The position numbers were made by a program, and so were the translations under genes. From the NCBI RefSeq assembly GCF_003054445.1, contig NC_042510.1:744001-808000 (forward strand): DNA of 64,000 nucleotides, written 5' to 3'. This DNA comes from Pichia kudriavzevii. Lineage: Eukaryota > Ascomycota > Pichiomycetes > Pichiales > Pichiaceae. Below, in pieces: positions 9,530 through 19,017 of the stretch (position 1 is its first letter; each line of letters starts with the position of its first letter). The notes under the pieces were generated by a model, which saw only the letters and a program-made list of their open reading frames with translations, searched no databases and was not told the origin of the DNA.

Positions 9530-11902
9530 ATGTTAGCCAGATCTTTGATATCTAGGGCATGCTTATCGAATTTGAGCAAGCCCAATATACTTGCGATAAA
9601 AAGAGATTTATCCCACACATTTTACGCTAATGCTGCTCCTTTGAGAAGATCAAGATTTCAGCCAATAAAAAAGGAGTCGGAATCCGCAGCTGAAACTGCA
9701 ACGGCGGCTGGTTCTATTGAAGAGCTTCTAGATACTAAAATTGCAGAAAAGTTGAATGAGGAAAAGGTGGTAGAAACTGCGAAATCGAGTAAGAGTAAAC
9801 AACAGCATAAGCGGCCGCAAAATAAGGACGTTAAGTCGGAGAATGACCAACAAAAGCAGAAAGTCAATGATAAAAGGGCAGCTCAAGGTAGCAAAAATTC
9901 TGAGCCTGAAAATATCCAGAAAAGAGACTACAAAAATGAACAAAAGAGAATCAATTCAACACAAAAACCTGCCAAGGTTAGCAAGGTTAAAGTCAAAGCA
10001 AAAAAGAAAGCAGCTGATAACCCGAATTCACCGAAGTATAAATTAGATATACCAACATTTTTGTCTGTTGCTAATTTTGCCACCATCTTGAAAGTTCGTG
10101 TGCCAGAGTTAATCGAAAAACTAGATGATTTGGGCTTTGAAAACATTACCAACGAGCATATTCTAGATGCCGAAACCGCAGAACTAATTGCCCAAGAATA
10201 TGGCTTTGAAGTAAATCGTGATGATAATACTGGAGCTGATCTTTTTCCCGCTTCTGAGACTACAGACTCATCAAAACTTACTCCAAAAGCACCAGTTGTG
10301 ACAATTATGGGGCATGTTGACCACGGGAAAACTTCTATTCTGGATTATTTAAGAAAGTCATCCATTGTCAAGGGAGAATTTGGAGGAATCACTCAACACA
10401 TCGGTGCCTTTGTGGTTCAGACACCTGTCAGTAAAAAGAAAATTACATTCCTCGATACACCAGGGCATGCAGCCTTTTTGAAAATGCGAGAAAGAGGAGC
10501 AAATATGACGGATATTATTGTATTAGTTGTTGCAGCAGAAGACTCTGTTAAGCCGCAGACAGTTGAAGCGATTAAACATGCTAAAGGTTCTGGTGTTCCG
10601 ATAGTGATTGCCATCAATAAATGCGATAAACCGGAAGCAAATCCGGATAAGGTTGTTGCTGATCTTGCGTCCCATGGAATTGATGTTGAAGATTATGGGG
10701 GAGAAACACCAGTTTGTAGGATTTCCGCTAAAACGGGTCTTGGAATGAAAGAGTTTGAAGAAACCATTGTCACTGTTGCCGAACTACTGGAACTCAAGAC
10801 AGAAGAAAGAGCCAATGTTGAAGGCTGGGTTCTTGAGTCGCAAGTTAAAAAGGGACTGGGTAATGTTGCCACTTTATTAATTAAGCGGGGGCAACTAAAA
10901 CCAGGATGTATCCTTGTCAGTGGAACTACTTTTTGTAAAGTCAGGGTCATGAAGGACGAACATGGGAAACCTATAAAGGTCGCCAAGCCAGCACAGCCTG
11001 TTGAAGTGTCAGGATGGAAAGAATTGCCGGAAGCAGGTGACTATGCTATTCAAGCCAAGGATGAAAACTATGCAAAGAAGGTTATTATTAATAGAGAAAA
11101 GAGAAAGAGAATGATGGACGAAGCTTCACAGGTTGAAGAAATGAACAAGCGGAGGATTAAATCTATTGAGGACTCTAAGAAAAGTGAAAAAATTCAGGAA
11201 TATCAACTCCAGGGATTTTCATTAGAAGAAATAAAAGAATTAGAACCCGATTTGTTTGACGATGAAAGCAATAAGATCAAGTACGTTAATTTTATTATTA
11301 AGGCTGATGTTAGTGGTTCTGCAGAAGCTGTTCGTCAAAGCATTGAAGGCCTTGGAAATGATGAGGTGAAATCTCGAATTATATTTGAAGAAGTTGGCGC
11401 TCCGACAGAATCTGATATTGCTAGAGCAAAGGATTCTGATGCAGAGATTTTGGTCTTCAATACTAAGGTTCCGAAGGATATCTTGAACTCTGCCTCTAAA
11501 TCCAAAGTTGAGATCAAAGAATTCAATGTTATTTATCATTTGATTGAACACGTCTTAAAGACCTTGACCTCAAAGCTAACGCCTATCTATGAAACAAAGG
11601 TTATTTCCAAAGTAGCAATCAAGCAGCTTTTTGAAATAGGACTAAAGGGTAAGGAAACTATGATTATTGCAGGCTCTCGAGTAATTGATGGTACATTCAA
11701 AAAGAATAGTCAGGTCAGGTTGGTCAGAAATGGTGAAGTAATTTATACGGGTAAGGTTAAGCAATTAAAAGTTGTCAAAAATGATGTTAACGAGGTAAAG
11801 AATGGTGCGGACTGTGGTGTTTCTTTAGAAGGTGACCCGGAGATGAAGGAAGGTGATATTATTGAAGCATTCGAACAGATTCCAATTCAAAGACACTTGT
11901 AG
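9530..11902 (+). CDS. IFM1: Mitochondrial translation initiation factor IF-2
   Basis: 790 residues against 676 in S. cerevisiae. It brings initiator tRNA to the mitochondrial ribosome. The N-terminus (MLARSLISRACLSNLSK) is Arg/Ser-rich without acidic residues, as expected of a matrix-targeting peptide. A long low-complexity Lys-rich linker follows (about 50-165), then IF2 N-domain-like helices. The G domain has GHVDHGKTS (about 260-268), DTPGHAAF (about 309) and NKCD (about 363). IF2 domains II-IV follow with KADVSGSAEAVRQSIEGL. The extra length is mostly the linker. The start is the first ATG; the frame upstream begins only at TTG codons. Confidence 0.96.
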   Translation: MLARSLISRACLSNLSKPNILAIKRDLSHTFYANAAPLRRSRFQPIKKESESAAETATAAGSIEELLDTKIAEKLNEEKVVETAKSSKSKQQHKRPQNKDVKSENDQQKQKVNDKRAAQGSKNSEPENIQKRDYKNEQKRINSTQKPAKVSKVKVKAKKKAADNPNSPKYKLDIPTFLSVANFATILKVRVPELIEKLDDLGFENITNEHILDAETAELIAQEYGFEVNRDDNTGADLFPASETTDSSKLTPKAPVVTIMGHVDHGKTSILDYLRKSSIVKGEFGGITQHIGAFVVQTPVSKKKITFLDTPGHAAFLKMRERGANMTDIIVLVVAAEDSVKPQTVEAIKHAKGSGVPIVIAINKCDKPEANPDKVVADLASHGIDVEDYGGETPVCRISAKTGLGMKEFEETIVTVAELLELKTEERANVEGWVLESQVKKGLGNVATLLIKRGQLKPGCILVSGTTFCKVRVMKDEHGKPIKVAKPAQPVEVSGWKELPEAGDYAIQAKDENYAKKVIINREKRKRMMDEASQVEEMNKRRIKSIEDSKKSEKIQEYQLQGFSLEEIKELEPDLFDDESNKIKYVNFIIKADVSGSAEAVRQSIEGLGNDEVKSRIIFEEVGAPTESDIARAKDSDAEILVFNTKVPKDILNSASKSKVEIKEFNVIYHLIEHVLKTLTSKLTPIYETKVISKVAIKQLFEIGLKGKETMIIAGSRVIDGTFKKNSQVRLVRNGEVIYTGKVKQLKVVKNDVNEVKNGADCGVSLEGDPEMKEGDIIEAFEQIPIQRHL

Positions 11903-12048
11903 ATAAGCTGTATATATATTTGTACATATTTGCTTTCGAACTAAAACAATAGAGTAGCGACTAAATACCAATACGCAGTTTTGTCAAGGCGTTGTTTCCG
12001 CCGACTTTCTTCGTATGATTCATCAAAAACATCTACGACAAATCTGGT

Positions 12049-12948
12049 TTATATATAATTCATGTTAATTATATCGGACCTTAATACTTCTCTTTCTTTC
12101 TTGGGCCAGTTTTTAGTTTCAATTTTTAGCCCTTTCGCCGCAAATCTCTCCTTTTTACACAACAGCTTTTTTCTCTTTTCCTCTTCGTGGGAACTTTCAA
12201 GAAGAGCCTTGGGCTTATTATTAACATCTACGTGTATAATATTACTCAAAGCAATTTCCTTGGCATTTTCACTTTTTTTAGGTTTTATAATTCCAAGAGT
12301 TTCCGTTGCTTGCGTTTCTTCTGCACTTTCAGCCATTCGAATCCAGATACGTCTTCTTACAAAGTTACCAAATTTTCCGATCCCTGACCAGTTTTCACTG
12401 CCAAATCGAATACTTGAGTATATCCACCCTTCTTCATCTACATCATTAATCAGCAATACATGCCACTTCGGCCATATCCATTTGCCAGTATCGGGGTATA
12501 AGGAAATACTGTTTATTTTTTTTCCGCTTAATGTTTGATATTTGGGCGGATCGATAGGATACAAGACGGAATTATTCGTGTACATTTTGGAACCAAACCA
12601 AGTTGCTCCACGTTGATTTTCAATAATAATTTCATATGTGCAACGAGTGCAAGCGGCATTTTCCAGTTTTTCGCTTCTGTTATCAGCAGCAAGCTGTATA
12701 TTCTGTAAACATCTGAAAAGGTTCTGGGTATTTGCAAACTGTGGTAGTCTGGCTAATTTTTTTTCGATATCTTCGTAGTTAGCTATTGTAAAATTATAAG
12801 GAAAATCAGGTCGCTTTAACGAGGCAACAGATTGGATATAACCATACGAATTTACTTTTACAGTCTTTTGTGGTTTGGTGTCCAGGACGCCTCTGTTTTT
12901 TATGTTTAATCTCTCACTATGATGACGTTCGGGAATATTAACACACAT
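12049..12948 (-). CDS. Dysferlin-domain protein, SPO73-like
   Basis: 299 residues. The central part (about 105-200) is a dysferlin domain: YEIIIENQRGATWFG, then YPIDPPKYQTLSGK, WIWPKWHVLLI and EEGWIYSSIRF, and the Arg/Trp-rich FVRRRIWIRM that forms the DysF C-terminal half. Yeast proteins with this domain are the peroxins Pex23/Pex28-32 and Spo73. Peroxins carry membrane helices before the domain; none is visible here, which points to Spo73, a soluble meiotic protein needed for prospore-membrane extension. S. cerevisiae Spo73 is only 143 residues, so this version has about 100 extra residues at the N-terminus and a Lys-rich tail. It is divergent from SET2. Function by analogy only. Confidence 0.7.
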   Translation of the reverse strand: MCVNIPERHHSERLNIKNRGVLDTKPQKTVKVNSYGYIQSVASLKRPDFPYNFTIANYEDIEKKLARLPQFANTQNLFRCLQNIQLAADNRSEKLENAACTRCTYEIIIENQRGATWFGSKMYTNNSVLYPIDPPKYQTLSGKKINSISLYPDTGKWIWPKWHVLLINDVDEEGWIYSSIRFGSENWSGIGKFGNFVRRRIWIRMAESAEETQATETLGIIKPKKSENAKEIALSNIIHVDVNNKPKALLESSHEEEKRKKLLCKKERFAAKGLKIETKNWPKKEREVLRSDIINMNYI

Positions 12949-13308
12949 TCTGTTAGCAATAATAGTTCGATCCTAAATAAAAAATCAACAGATCAAACTT
13001 TTTCATTATGCTAAAAGAGGAAGACAATCTCCGTGAAAAAACTAAAATATCACGAAGATCTAAAAACTTGTTCAGCGAAAACAATTATCTGCAGTAAAAT
13101 TTAGACATAACAATTTCAGCATCTACTGTGTTCTGTAACACAAGCCCCAATTTCTGGAACAGTACGATTTACAACGGTTGCACTATATTGTTCGTAGCTG
13201 TACCTGCTTAATCTTCCTTCATATATACATAAGCGCCTGCTTGAAAATTTTCATAATATTAAATACATTCTTGATCGTCATAAAAATACTTTGAAAAAAA
13301 ATCTAAAA
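12949..13308. other. Divergent promoter interval, dysferlin-domain gene/SET2
   Basis: 360 bases between two start codons. It contains a 12-base palindrome TGAAAATTTTCA at about 13242-13253, close to the RRPE core but upstream of a gene outside that regulon. No other element is recognised. Confidence 0.55.
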
Positions 13309-15582
13309 ATGAACAAAACTGCGAACAGAAGCGATATTGACAATTCCCAATCGGCAACCCCAATCCCAGAAAAGAAACAGTTATATAGTCATTATGAAGA
13401 TAAAACTGAGGAAGTCAAGAAACAGTTTGTAATTCTCAAAGAAAACCAATACATCAGTCGGCTGAAAAATGTGTATTCTGCATCAAACGAATTTATGACA
13501 TGTGATTGTAACGAGGAAATCATAGATGGAGTGAATCATGCATGTGGTCCTGATTCTGACTGTATTAACAGGTTGACAAACATTGAATGTGTAAATGGAC
13601 AGTGTGACTGTGGTGAGAGTTGTCAAAACCAAAGATTCCAACGCAGAGAGTATGCAGACATCTCTGTTTTTCTGACTGAAAAGAAAGGTTATGGAGTTAG
13701 GGCCAACGTTGATATTCCGGCAAACACGTTTATTATAGAGTATATGGGAGATATTATTGACAGCATCGAGTATAAGTCCAGAAAAGAAAAATATGACGCA
13801 GAGGGAATTAAGCATTTTTATTTTATGATGATCCAAGATAATGAAATTATTGATGCAACCAAAAGAGCAAGTCTAGCTAGGTATTGTAACCATTCATGTT
13901 CACCAAATGCATATGTTGACAAATGGGTTGTCAATAAGAGATACAGAATGGGTATTTTTGCCAAGACCGACATAACAAAAGGTGAAGAAATCTGTTTCGA
14001 CTATAATGTTGACAGGTACGGAGCAGTACCACAGACATGTTATTGTGGTGCGCCTAATTGTCTTGGTGTTATGGGCGGTAAAACACAAAGTGAAACTGTT
14101 AGGTTGTTGCCTCATATAGTTACTGAAGCTTTGGGTGTCACTGCAACTGATGAAAAGAAGTGGCTCAAGGAACAGCGTAAAAGCGGCATTAAGGTGACCA
14201 CTGCTAATGTTGAATCACATGTTAATGTGGAATTTGTCAAAGCTCTTGAACTTAAGCCTCTATCCGTTGCTGATATTGCCAAAGTTTCTAGTTGCCTTAT
14301 GCAACCCGAGTTGGATTTCATTGTTATTCAACGAATTGTGGAACGATTGTTGATATCACAGGGTGAAAATTTTGATGAAATTCTAAGAAGGTTTAATAGA
14401 CTACATGGGATTCAAGCATTAGGTGACGCATTACAAACATTACTAGATAATATTAAAAGCAAAATCAACAAAGCACAACAAAAGTTAGTGGAAGATGTTG
14501 TTCACCTATTAGAGCTATGGCCTGTTTTGAAATCTAAGAATTCAATTAGAGACAGTAATCTTGAAACGACATTAGTGCAGTTGAAAGATAAAGGTATCAA
14601 TTCCGAATTAAAGTCGAGGATTGATAAGTTGGTAGAATCTTGGTCTGGTCTAGAAATTGTCTATCGTATTCCAAAGAAGTCTGAAAGCATTAGTTCACGA
14701 AAGATCTTGGACGAGAGGAGAAGTCGATCTACTGATCACATGATTAGCACAAAGTTGCCGACAGGTCCATCTAGTGCAACCAAGAAACCATGGGTTAGTA
14801 TTGATGCTTCTTCATTGCCAAGCAATAGAAAACTAAAGGGTATACCTCTACCACCTGGATGGGAATGGGCAACTGATCCTAAGAATGACAGAATTTACTT
14901 CTATAATCGTCACTCCAACGTAACACAATGGAACCAACCTAGTTGGGATGATTATACAAAGCAGGAGGAGGAGAAACGTAAGCGGGAAAAGGAGAGAGAA
15001 AAGGAGAGAGAAAGAATCAAGGAAATTCGGGATCTGAAGTATCTGGAGGAGAAACGAGCAAGGCAAAGAGAGGTTGAATTAAGAGAGCAAGAGGAAAGGC
15101 GTAATATTCTATCTACCATCATTGCCCAAGCATCCACTAACAACGATGTTAACAGTAGTGGGAAAAAGTCTAATTTGAAAACCAATGGGGACGCAAAAAG
15201 AAAAAATGTCAGTATTGAAGAGAATACATCACAAAGGCAACCAAGCCCCTATAATGATTGGGATGGAAAAAAGCACGCTTCCAATGAAAGGAAATGGGCA
15301 TTACTGTTTGCTGCTTATGTTCCAAATGTAATCAAAAAATATGAATCTAGTACAGGTAGGGAGGTAATAAAAAACTGTGCAAGGGACATTGTGCACTTGT
15401 TAGCAGAAAAGGAGGCAAAACGTCACGCTGGTGAGAATATTCCTCGTGAACTATCACATGAACGTAAGCTCAAAATTAAATCATTCTGCAAAATATATAT
15501 GGAGAAATTCATGATTAAATTTGAGAATAAGAAGAGAAAAATTGAAAGTTCAAACCCTTCTTCCAAAAAGACGAAAGTGTGA
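13309..15582 (+). CDS. SET2: Histone H3 lysine-36 methyltransferase Set2
   Basis: 757 residues (733 in S. cerevisiae). It methylates H3K36 co-transcriptionally while bound to phosphorylated RNA polymerase II. Domains in order: Cys-rich AWS (about 62-115), SET (about 116-235, with the cofactor-site NHSC at 194-197 and FDYNVDRYG near its end), post-SET CYCGAPNCLG (about 244-253), WW (about 514-547, LPPGWEWATDPKNDRIYFYN), a charged coiled coil just after it, and an SRI domain at the C-terminus (about 657-730) that binds the CTD. All catalytic and zinc-binding positions look intact. The start is the first ATG (13309); upstream in-frame codons lack ATG. In S. cerevisiae SET2 neighbours ERG20, and here both lie in the same block. 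Confidence 0.97.
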   Translation: MNKTANRSDIDNSQSATPIPEKKQLYSHYEDKTEEVKKQFVILKENQYISRLKNVYSASNEFMTCDCNEEIIDGVNHACGPDSDCINRLTNIECVNGQCDCGESCQNQRFQRREYADISVFLTEKKGYGVRANVDIPANTFIIEYMGDIIDSIEYKSRKEKYDAEGIKHFYFMMIQDNEIIDATKRASLARYCNHSCSPNAYVDKWVVNKRYRMGIFAKTDITKGEEICFDYNVDRYGAVPQTCYCGAPNCLGVMGGKTQSETVRLLPHIVTEALGVTATDEKKWLKEQRKSGIKVTTANVESHVNVEFVKALELKPLSVADIAKVSSCLMQPELDFIVIQRIVERLLISQGENFDEILRRFNRLHGIQALGDALQTLLDNIKSKINKAQQKLVEDVVHLLELWPVLKSKNSIRDSNLETTLVQLKDKGINSELKSRIDKLVESWSGLEIVYRIPKKSESISSRKILDERRSRSTDHMISTKLPTGPSSATKKPWVSIDASSLPSNRKLKGIPLPPGWEWATDPKNDRIYFYNRHSNVTQWNQPSWDDYTKQEEEKRKREKEREKERERIKEIRDLKYLEEKRARQREVELREQEERRNILSTIIAQASTNNDVNSSGKKSNLKTNGDAKRKNVSIEENTSQRQPSPYNDWDGKKHASNERKWALLFAAYVPNVIKKYESSTGREVIKNCARDIVHLLAEKEAKRHAGENIPRELSHERKLKIKSFCKIYMEKFMIKFENKKRKIESSNPSSKKTKV

Positions 15583-15808
15583 TCCTTGTATATTTTATGT
15601 AGATAGTTCTGCAAAGAAAATTATAAGATATAACATGACAAATAGGATAAATGGATGTGCAGAAGCTGGTTTTAGTAATTTGTGGGAAAGGTACCTCAAA
15701 ATACTCATGTTTGTAACATGGTGACTTTTATGACTGATTAAAAGTTTGCAGAACTAATATAGAGCCAAAATTAACAATTCTATAAAGGGGAAAAGAAAGG
15801 AATTTCTT

Positions 15809-17212
15809 TTAAATTTTGGAAAAAGCTTGATCAATAATGGAGGCTAAGATATCAGCATGCTTCTTTTCAAAAACTAATGCAGGTCTCAATCTAACACCTT
15901 GTTCACCGCATCCACCAATGTTTAAACCTAATTTCTTACATTCAGCAATAAATTTGTTTCTTAGCTCCGGTGTTGGGGCATCAAATGCAATAAAGAAACC
16001 TCTTCCCTTACCTCTCAAGTTGATCATTTTGTCATACTTTGCTGAAATTGCTTCGAGCTTTGAATATAGGTAGTCACCTGTTTCGGTAACACTAGTCAAT
16101 AGGTTCTTATCTTTAATTTCTTCAATTATGGTTCTTGCAATTAGAGCTTTTGATGGATCACCGCACCAGGTATTGAATTGTCTGAATGGTTGGTCCCCAG
16201 CAAGACCTGCTTCACTGAAAAAGAAACCTGCATTTTGCATTTTTTTAGAAAAAGTCATGATGTCTGGGACAATGCCATAGTGTTCATGTAACCACATCTT
16301 ACCAGAAGCACCACCTCCTGTTTGAACTTCATCAACAATAAGAATGACACCGTGCTTTTTGGTGATTTCTCTAATACCTTGGAAGAATTCTGGTGAAGCA
16401 TGATTATCACCACCTTCAGATTGGACCGGTTCAATGATTGCAGCTGCAATTTTGGCAGGAGAGTTGACAATAATTTCCTCTAAAGCCTTCAAACATCTTT
16501 CTTCTTCTGCTTTGTTTTCAGCTTGGAATTGATCCAGAGGATACTTTAACTGAGGGAATGGAGCCTTTGGCCATTCAAACGCAGGAATATCCAGTTTGTG
16601 AATAGCTTTAGATCTAGTGGTAGATAAAGATCCAAACAATCTACCATGGAACCCTTTTTCAAATGACAGGATAACCATGTCAGAGGTGCCTGGCAACTTG
16701 TTCTCCATGACAGATTCCAGCTCTTCGCTGGTAAATGGTTTGTCACCTCTCTTCTTACTTGCTTGAAACAAAAATGCAGCCTTAAATGCCATTTCATTGG
16801 CATCAGATCCCGTGTGTGCAGTACAAACCTTATCTAATCCCTTTGGAGCAACGGACAACAATCCCTTCTTTAGTATTTCATAGTAATCAGTGGATGGAAA
16901 ACATGCCAAAGCAGGTCTGTTACATAAAGCAACTGCCATTTCATCAGAATGTGCTACTTTTAATAATGCTGGATTATTGTAACCCAATGCGATAGAAGAG
17001 ATTTGGCAATAAGAATCTAGTAGCTTGTTGCCATCTGCATCCACAATATAGTTACCAAGAGATTTGTAGTAGTCGGTAACAAAATATGCAGCCTTTGTAT
17101 CATAGACAGCAGATAATTCCTCGAGCTTTGCCTTTGATTGAGGACCTGGAATTGCAGTTTTCAATTCAGGAGATTGAGGTTCTTGAGGAAAATATTTTTC
17201 ACTAATAGACAT
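15809..17212 (-). CDS. UGA1: 4-aminobutyrate (GABA) transaminase
   Basis: 467 residues (471 in S. cerevisiae). A class-III PLP aminotransferase that converts GABA and 2-oxoglutarate to succinic semialdehyde and glutamate, in the cytosol, allowing GABA use as a nitrogen source. VDEVQTGGGASG (about 293-304) holds the PLP-binding Asp. TFSKKMQNAGF holds the Schiff-base lysine, most likely Lys323. TAHTGSDANE (about 131-140) is the cofactor phosphate-binding region. The start (17210-17212) fits the family. It is divergent from GTR2 across 418 bases, with a TATA-like TTTATATA at about 17297. Its 3' end faces SET2's. Confidence 0.97.
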   Translation of the reverse strand: MSISEKYFPQEPQSPELKTAIPGPQSKAKLEELSAVYDTKAAYFVTDYYKSLGNYIVDADGNKLLDSYCQISSIALGYNNPALLKVAHSDEMAVALCNRPALACFPSTDYYEILKKGLLSVAPKGLDKVCTAHTGSDANEMAFKAAFLFQASKKRGDKPFTSEELESVMENKLPGTSDMVILSFEKGFHGRLFGSLSTTRSKAIHKLDIPAFEWPKAPFPQLKYPLDQFQAENKAEEERCLKALEEIIVNSPAKIAAAIIEPVQSEGGDNHASPEFFQGIREITKKHGVILIVDEVQTGGGASGKMWLHEHYGIVPDIMTFSKKMQNAGFFFSEAGLAGDQPFRQFNTWCGDPSKALIARTIIEEIKDKNLLTSVTETGDYLYSKLEAISAKYDKMINLRGKGRGFFIAFDAPTPELRNKFIAECKKLGLNIGGCGEQGVRLRPALVFEKKHADILASIIDQAFSKI

Positions 17213-17630
17213 TTCGGTATTGCAGACTGTAAAATGAAAAGTAAATTAAACCAAGAGGCATAACAAAATTGTGCCTAACCCAGGGTCTTTTTTCTCTTTA
17301 TATATTCACTCACCAAAAGTGTTCAACAAGTTGAAATGGCATTAATCTTATTCATCAATACAAGGAAACGTCGGAAAACGATCTCCGTCTACCCAATAAG
17401 GCAATTTCCACTTCAACGATAAGAGAATCGGAACTGGCTTCGCGAGATCAGAAAGAAAAAAAAAACGGAAAAACCCACAAAAGAATAGATGCGACGCGTC
17501 TATGCTTTGCCGGTTTCCAGCCTCGGTTTTCACAATTTACGGCTAAATTTGTAAGATTTAATGTGGAGCCCTACAAATACAACGTGCAGTAAGACACTTT
17601 GGCAAATCACAGTTAAGTGACCCTACCTTG
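17213..17630. other. Divergent promoter interval UGA1/GTR2
   Basis: 418 bases. Visible candidates are a TATA-like TTTATATA on the UGA1 side (about 17297-17304), one GATAAG (about 17419, the core bound by nitrogen-regulated GATA factors) and one ACGCGT (17494-17499, an MCB-type core). No convincing Uga3-type CGG site was recognised. Each is a short motif that could occur by chance. Confidence 0.45.
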
Positions 17631-18689
17631 ATGGACAAATCAATTATAAGCAATCACAATTGTGAAACAGACAGTAATGCCACTGTGCTTCTTATGGGGC
17701 TCAGGAGATCTGGAAAATCGTCTATTTGCAAGGTTGTCTTTCACAATACACAGCCACTAGATACATTATATTTGGAAAGTACAACCAAACCAACAACCGA
17801 GAATTTCAAGTCTTTGATTGATTTGGCTGTTATAGAACTTCCTGGCCAACTGAACCTTTTTGAGCCTGCACTATATGACTACGAAAAAATATTTGCATCC
17901 ATTGGTGCCTTGGTATATGTGATTGATTCTCAGGATGAATACTTATCGGCCCTTCAAAACTTGGGAGTTATCATCAAGTACGCTGTAAGCGTAAACCCCA
18001 AAATCCGTATTGAAGTGCTAATCCACAAAATAGATGGATTGTCTGAAGATTTCCGATTGGACACTCAAAGAGATATTATGCAAAGGGTAGGGGATGATCT
18101 ATTGGATTATGGATTAGAAGGAGTTCAAATTTCTTTTTACTTAACTTCTATTTTCGACCACTCAATCTATGAGGCTTTTTCTAGGATTGTCCAGAAATTA
18201 ATTTATGAATTGCCTGCATTGGAGAACCTTCTAGATTTGCTAATGCAATATAGCAACTTTGATAAAGTATTTCTTTTCGATATTAATTCGAAAATTTATG
18301 TGGCTACTGATTCATCGCCCGTGGATATTCAAAATTATGAGGTTTGTGCAGAATTCATCGATGTTTCAATAGATTTGGATGGTTTGTATGAAACGAACAA
18401 TGAGGATAATAGAAAGAAGCCGACTTATTCGGAGAATACGTATGATGAAAACCGAAACGTACCTGAAGAGGTCGATAACTCACAAATATACAGACCAACT
18501 AAATGCATATCGCGTCTTGAAAATGGAACAATGCTTTATTTACATCAAATGATACGAGGATTAGCATTAGTAGCTGTCAGTAGACTGGAGAATGATGATG
18601 AAATAACCTCCATATCGGTGATTGACCATAATGTTGCTATATTCAAAAAGAGCTTGGAAAAAATGTGGGAGCAAGCAAAATTGCGATGA
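17631..18689 (+). CDS. GTR2: Rag-family GTPase Gtr2
   Basis: 352 residues (341 in S. cerevisiae). Partner of Gtr1 in the EGO complex on the vacuole, which signals amino-acid sufficiency to TORC1. The G1 box GLRRSGKS (23-30) and the flanking SSICKVVFHNTQPLDTLYLE are near-identical to Gtr2 and RagC/D. ELPGQLNLFEP replaces the usual DxxG, as in the family. IHKIDGLSEDF supplies the base-specificity motif, and TSIFDHSIYEAFSRIVQKLI follows. The C-terminal roadblock domain carries KVFLFDINSKIYVATDSSPVD. The start is the first ATG; a TTG precedes it in frame. An extra polar insertion lies at about residues 255-285. Confidence 0.96.
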   Translation: MDKSIISNHNCETDSNATVLLMGLRRSGKSSICKVVFHNTQPLDTLYLESTTKPTTENFKSLIDLAVIELPGQLNLFEPALYDYEKIFASIGALVYVIDSQDEYLSALQNLGVIIKYAVSVNPKIRIEVLIHKIDGLSEDFRLDTQRDIMQRVGDDLLDYGLEGVQISFYLTSIFDHSIYEAFSRIVQKLIYELPALENLLDLLMQYSNFDKVFLFDINSKIYVATDSSPVDIQNYEVCAEFIDVSIDLDGLYETNNEDNRKKPTYSENTYDENRNVPEEVDNSQIYRPTKCISRLENGTMLYLHQMIRGLALVAVSRLENDDEITSISVIDHNVAIFKKSLEKMWEQAKLR

Positions 18690-18821
18690 TTAACTCAAAG
18701 AAGGAATTACAGTCTGTGTAATAGTATAAGTTTAAACTATAGTCTTTCAACTAGCTTCACTAAAATCTTGTGATTATCTTAAACATTACACAAAAAAATT
18801 GTAAAAAATAAACGATCAAAT

Positions 18822-18903
18822 CGACAACTGCAGGATTCGAACCTGCGCGGGCAAAGCCCAAAAGATTTCTAATCTTTCTCCTTAACCACTCGGACAAATT
18901 GCC
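18822..18903 (-). tRNA. tRNA-Ser(AGA)
   Basis: 82 bases. Read on the minus strand it folds as a class-II tRNA: acceptor GGCAATT pairs with AGTTGTC (two wobbles), followed by discriminator G. The A-box region is GAGTGGTTAAGG. Anticodon stem AAAGA/TCTTT has loop TTAGAAA (anticodon AGA). There is a long variable arm (TGGGCTTTGCCCG) and the T-arm is GGTTCGAATCC. It differs from S. cerevisiae tRNA-Ser(AGA) at only a few bases. There is no intron. A T-run lies downstream of the 3' end. Confidence 0.97.
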
Positions 18904-18994
18904 AGTTATAAAATTGAGTTTCTGCTAGTAGTTCCTACTGTAAAATTTGCTTTCTGCCTTTTAATACAATAGATTTTACACATTAATTTTTTGG

Positions 18995-19017
18995 GAACAT
19001 CTATTGAATGTTCCCTC
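18995..19017. repeat. Perfect hairpin, GGGAACAT / ATGTTCCC
   Basis: Eight-base arms (18995-19002 and 19010-19017) separated by ctattga. It lies about 90 bases upstream of the tRNA-Ser 5' end and is GC-richer than its surroundings. A run of T precedes it. Function unknown: it could be a protein site or an RNA stem. Confidence 0.7.

Noticed and set aside
15809-17212. GABA-utilisation cluster made of UGA1 and the ACT-family permease 7 kb away
   Set aside because: Sequence and synteny identify the permease as TPO5 (polyamine transport), and four unrelated genes lie between; no cluster is supported.
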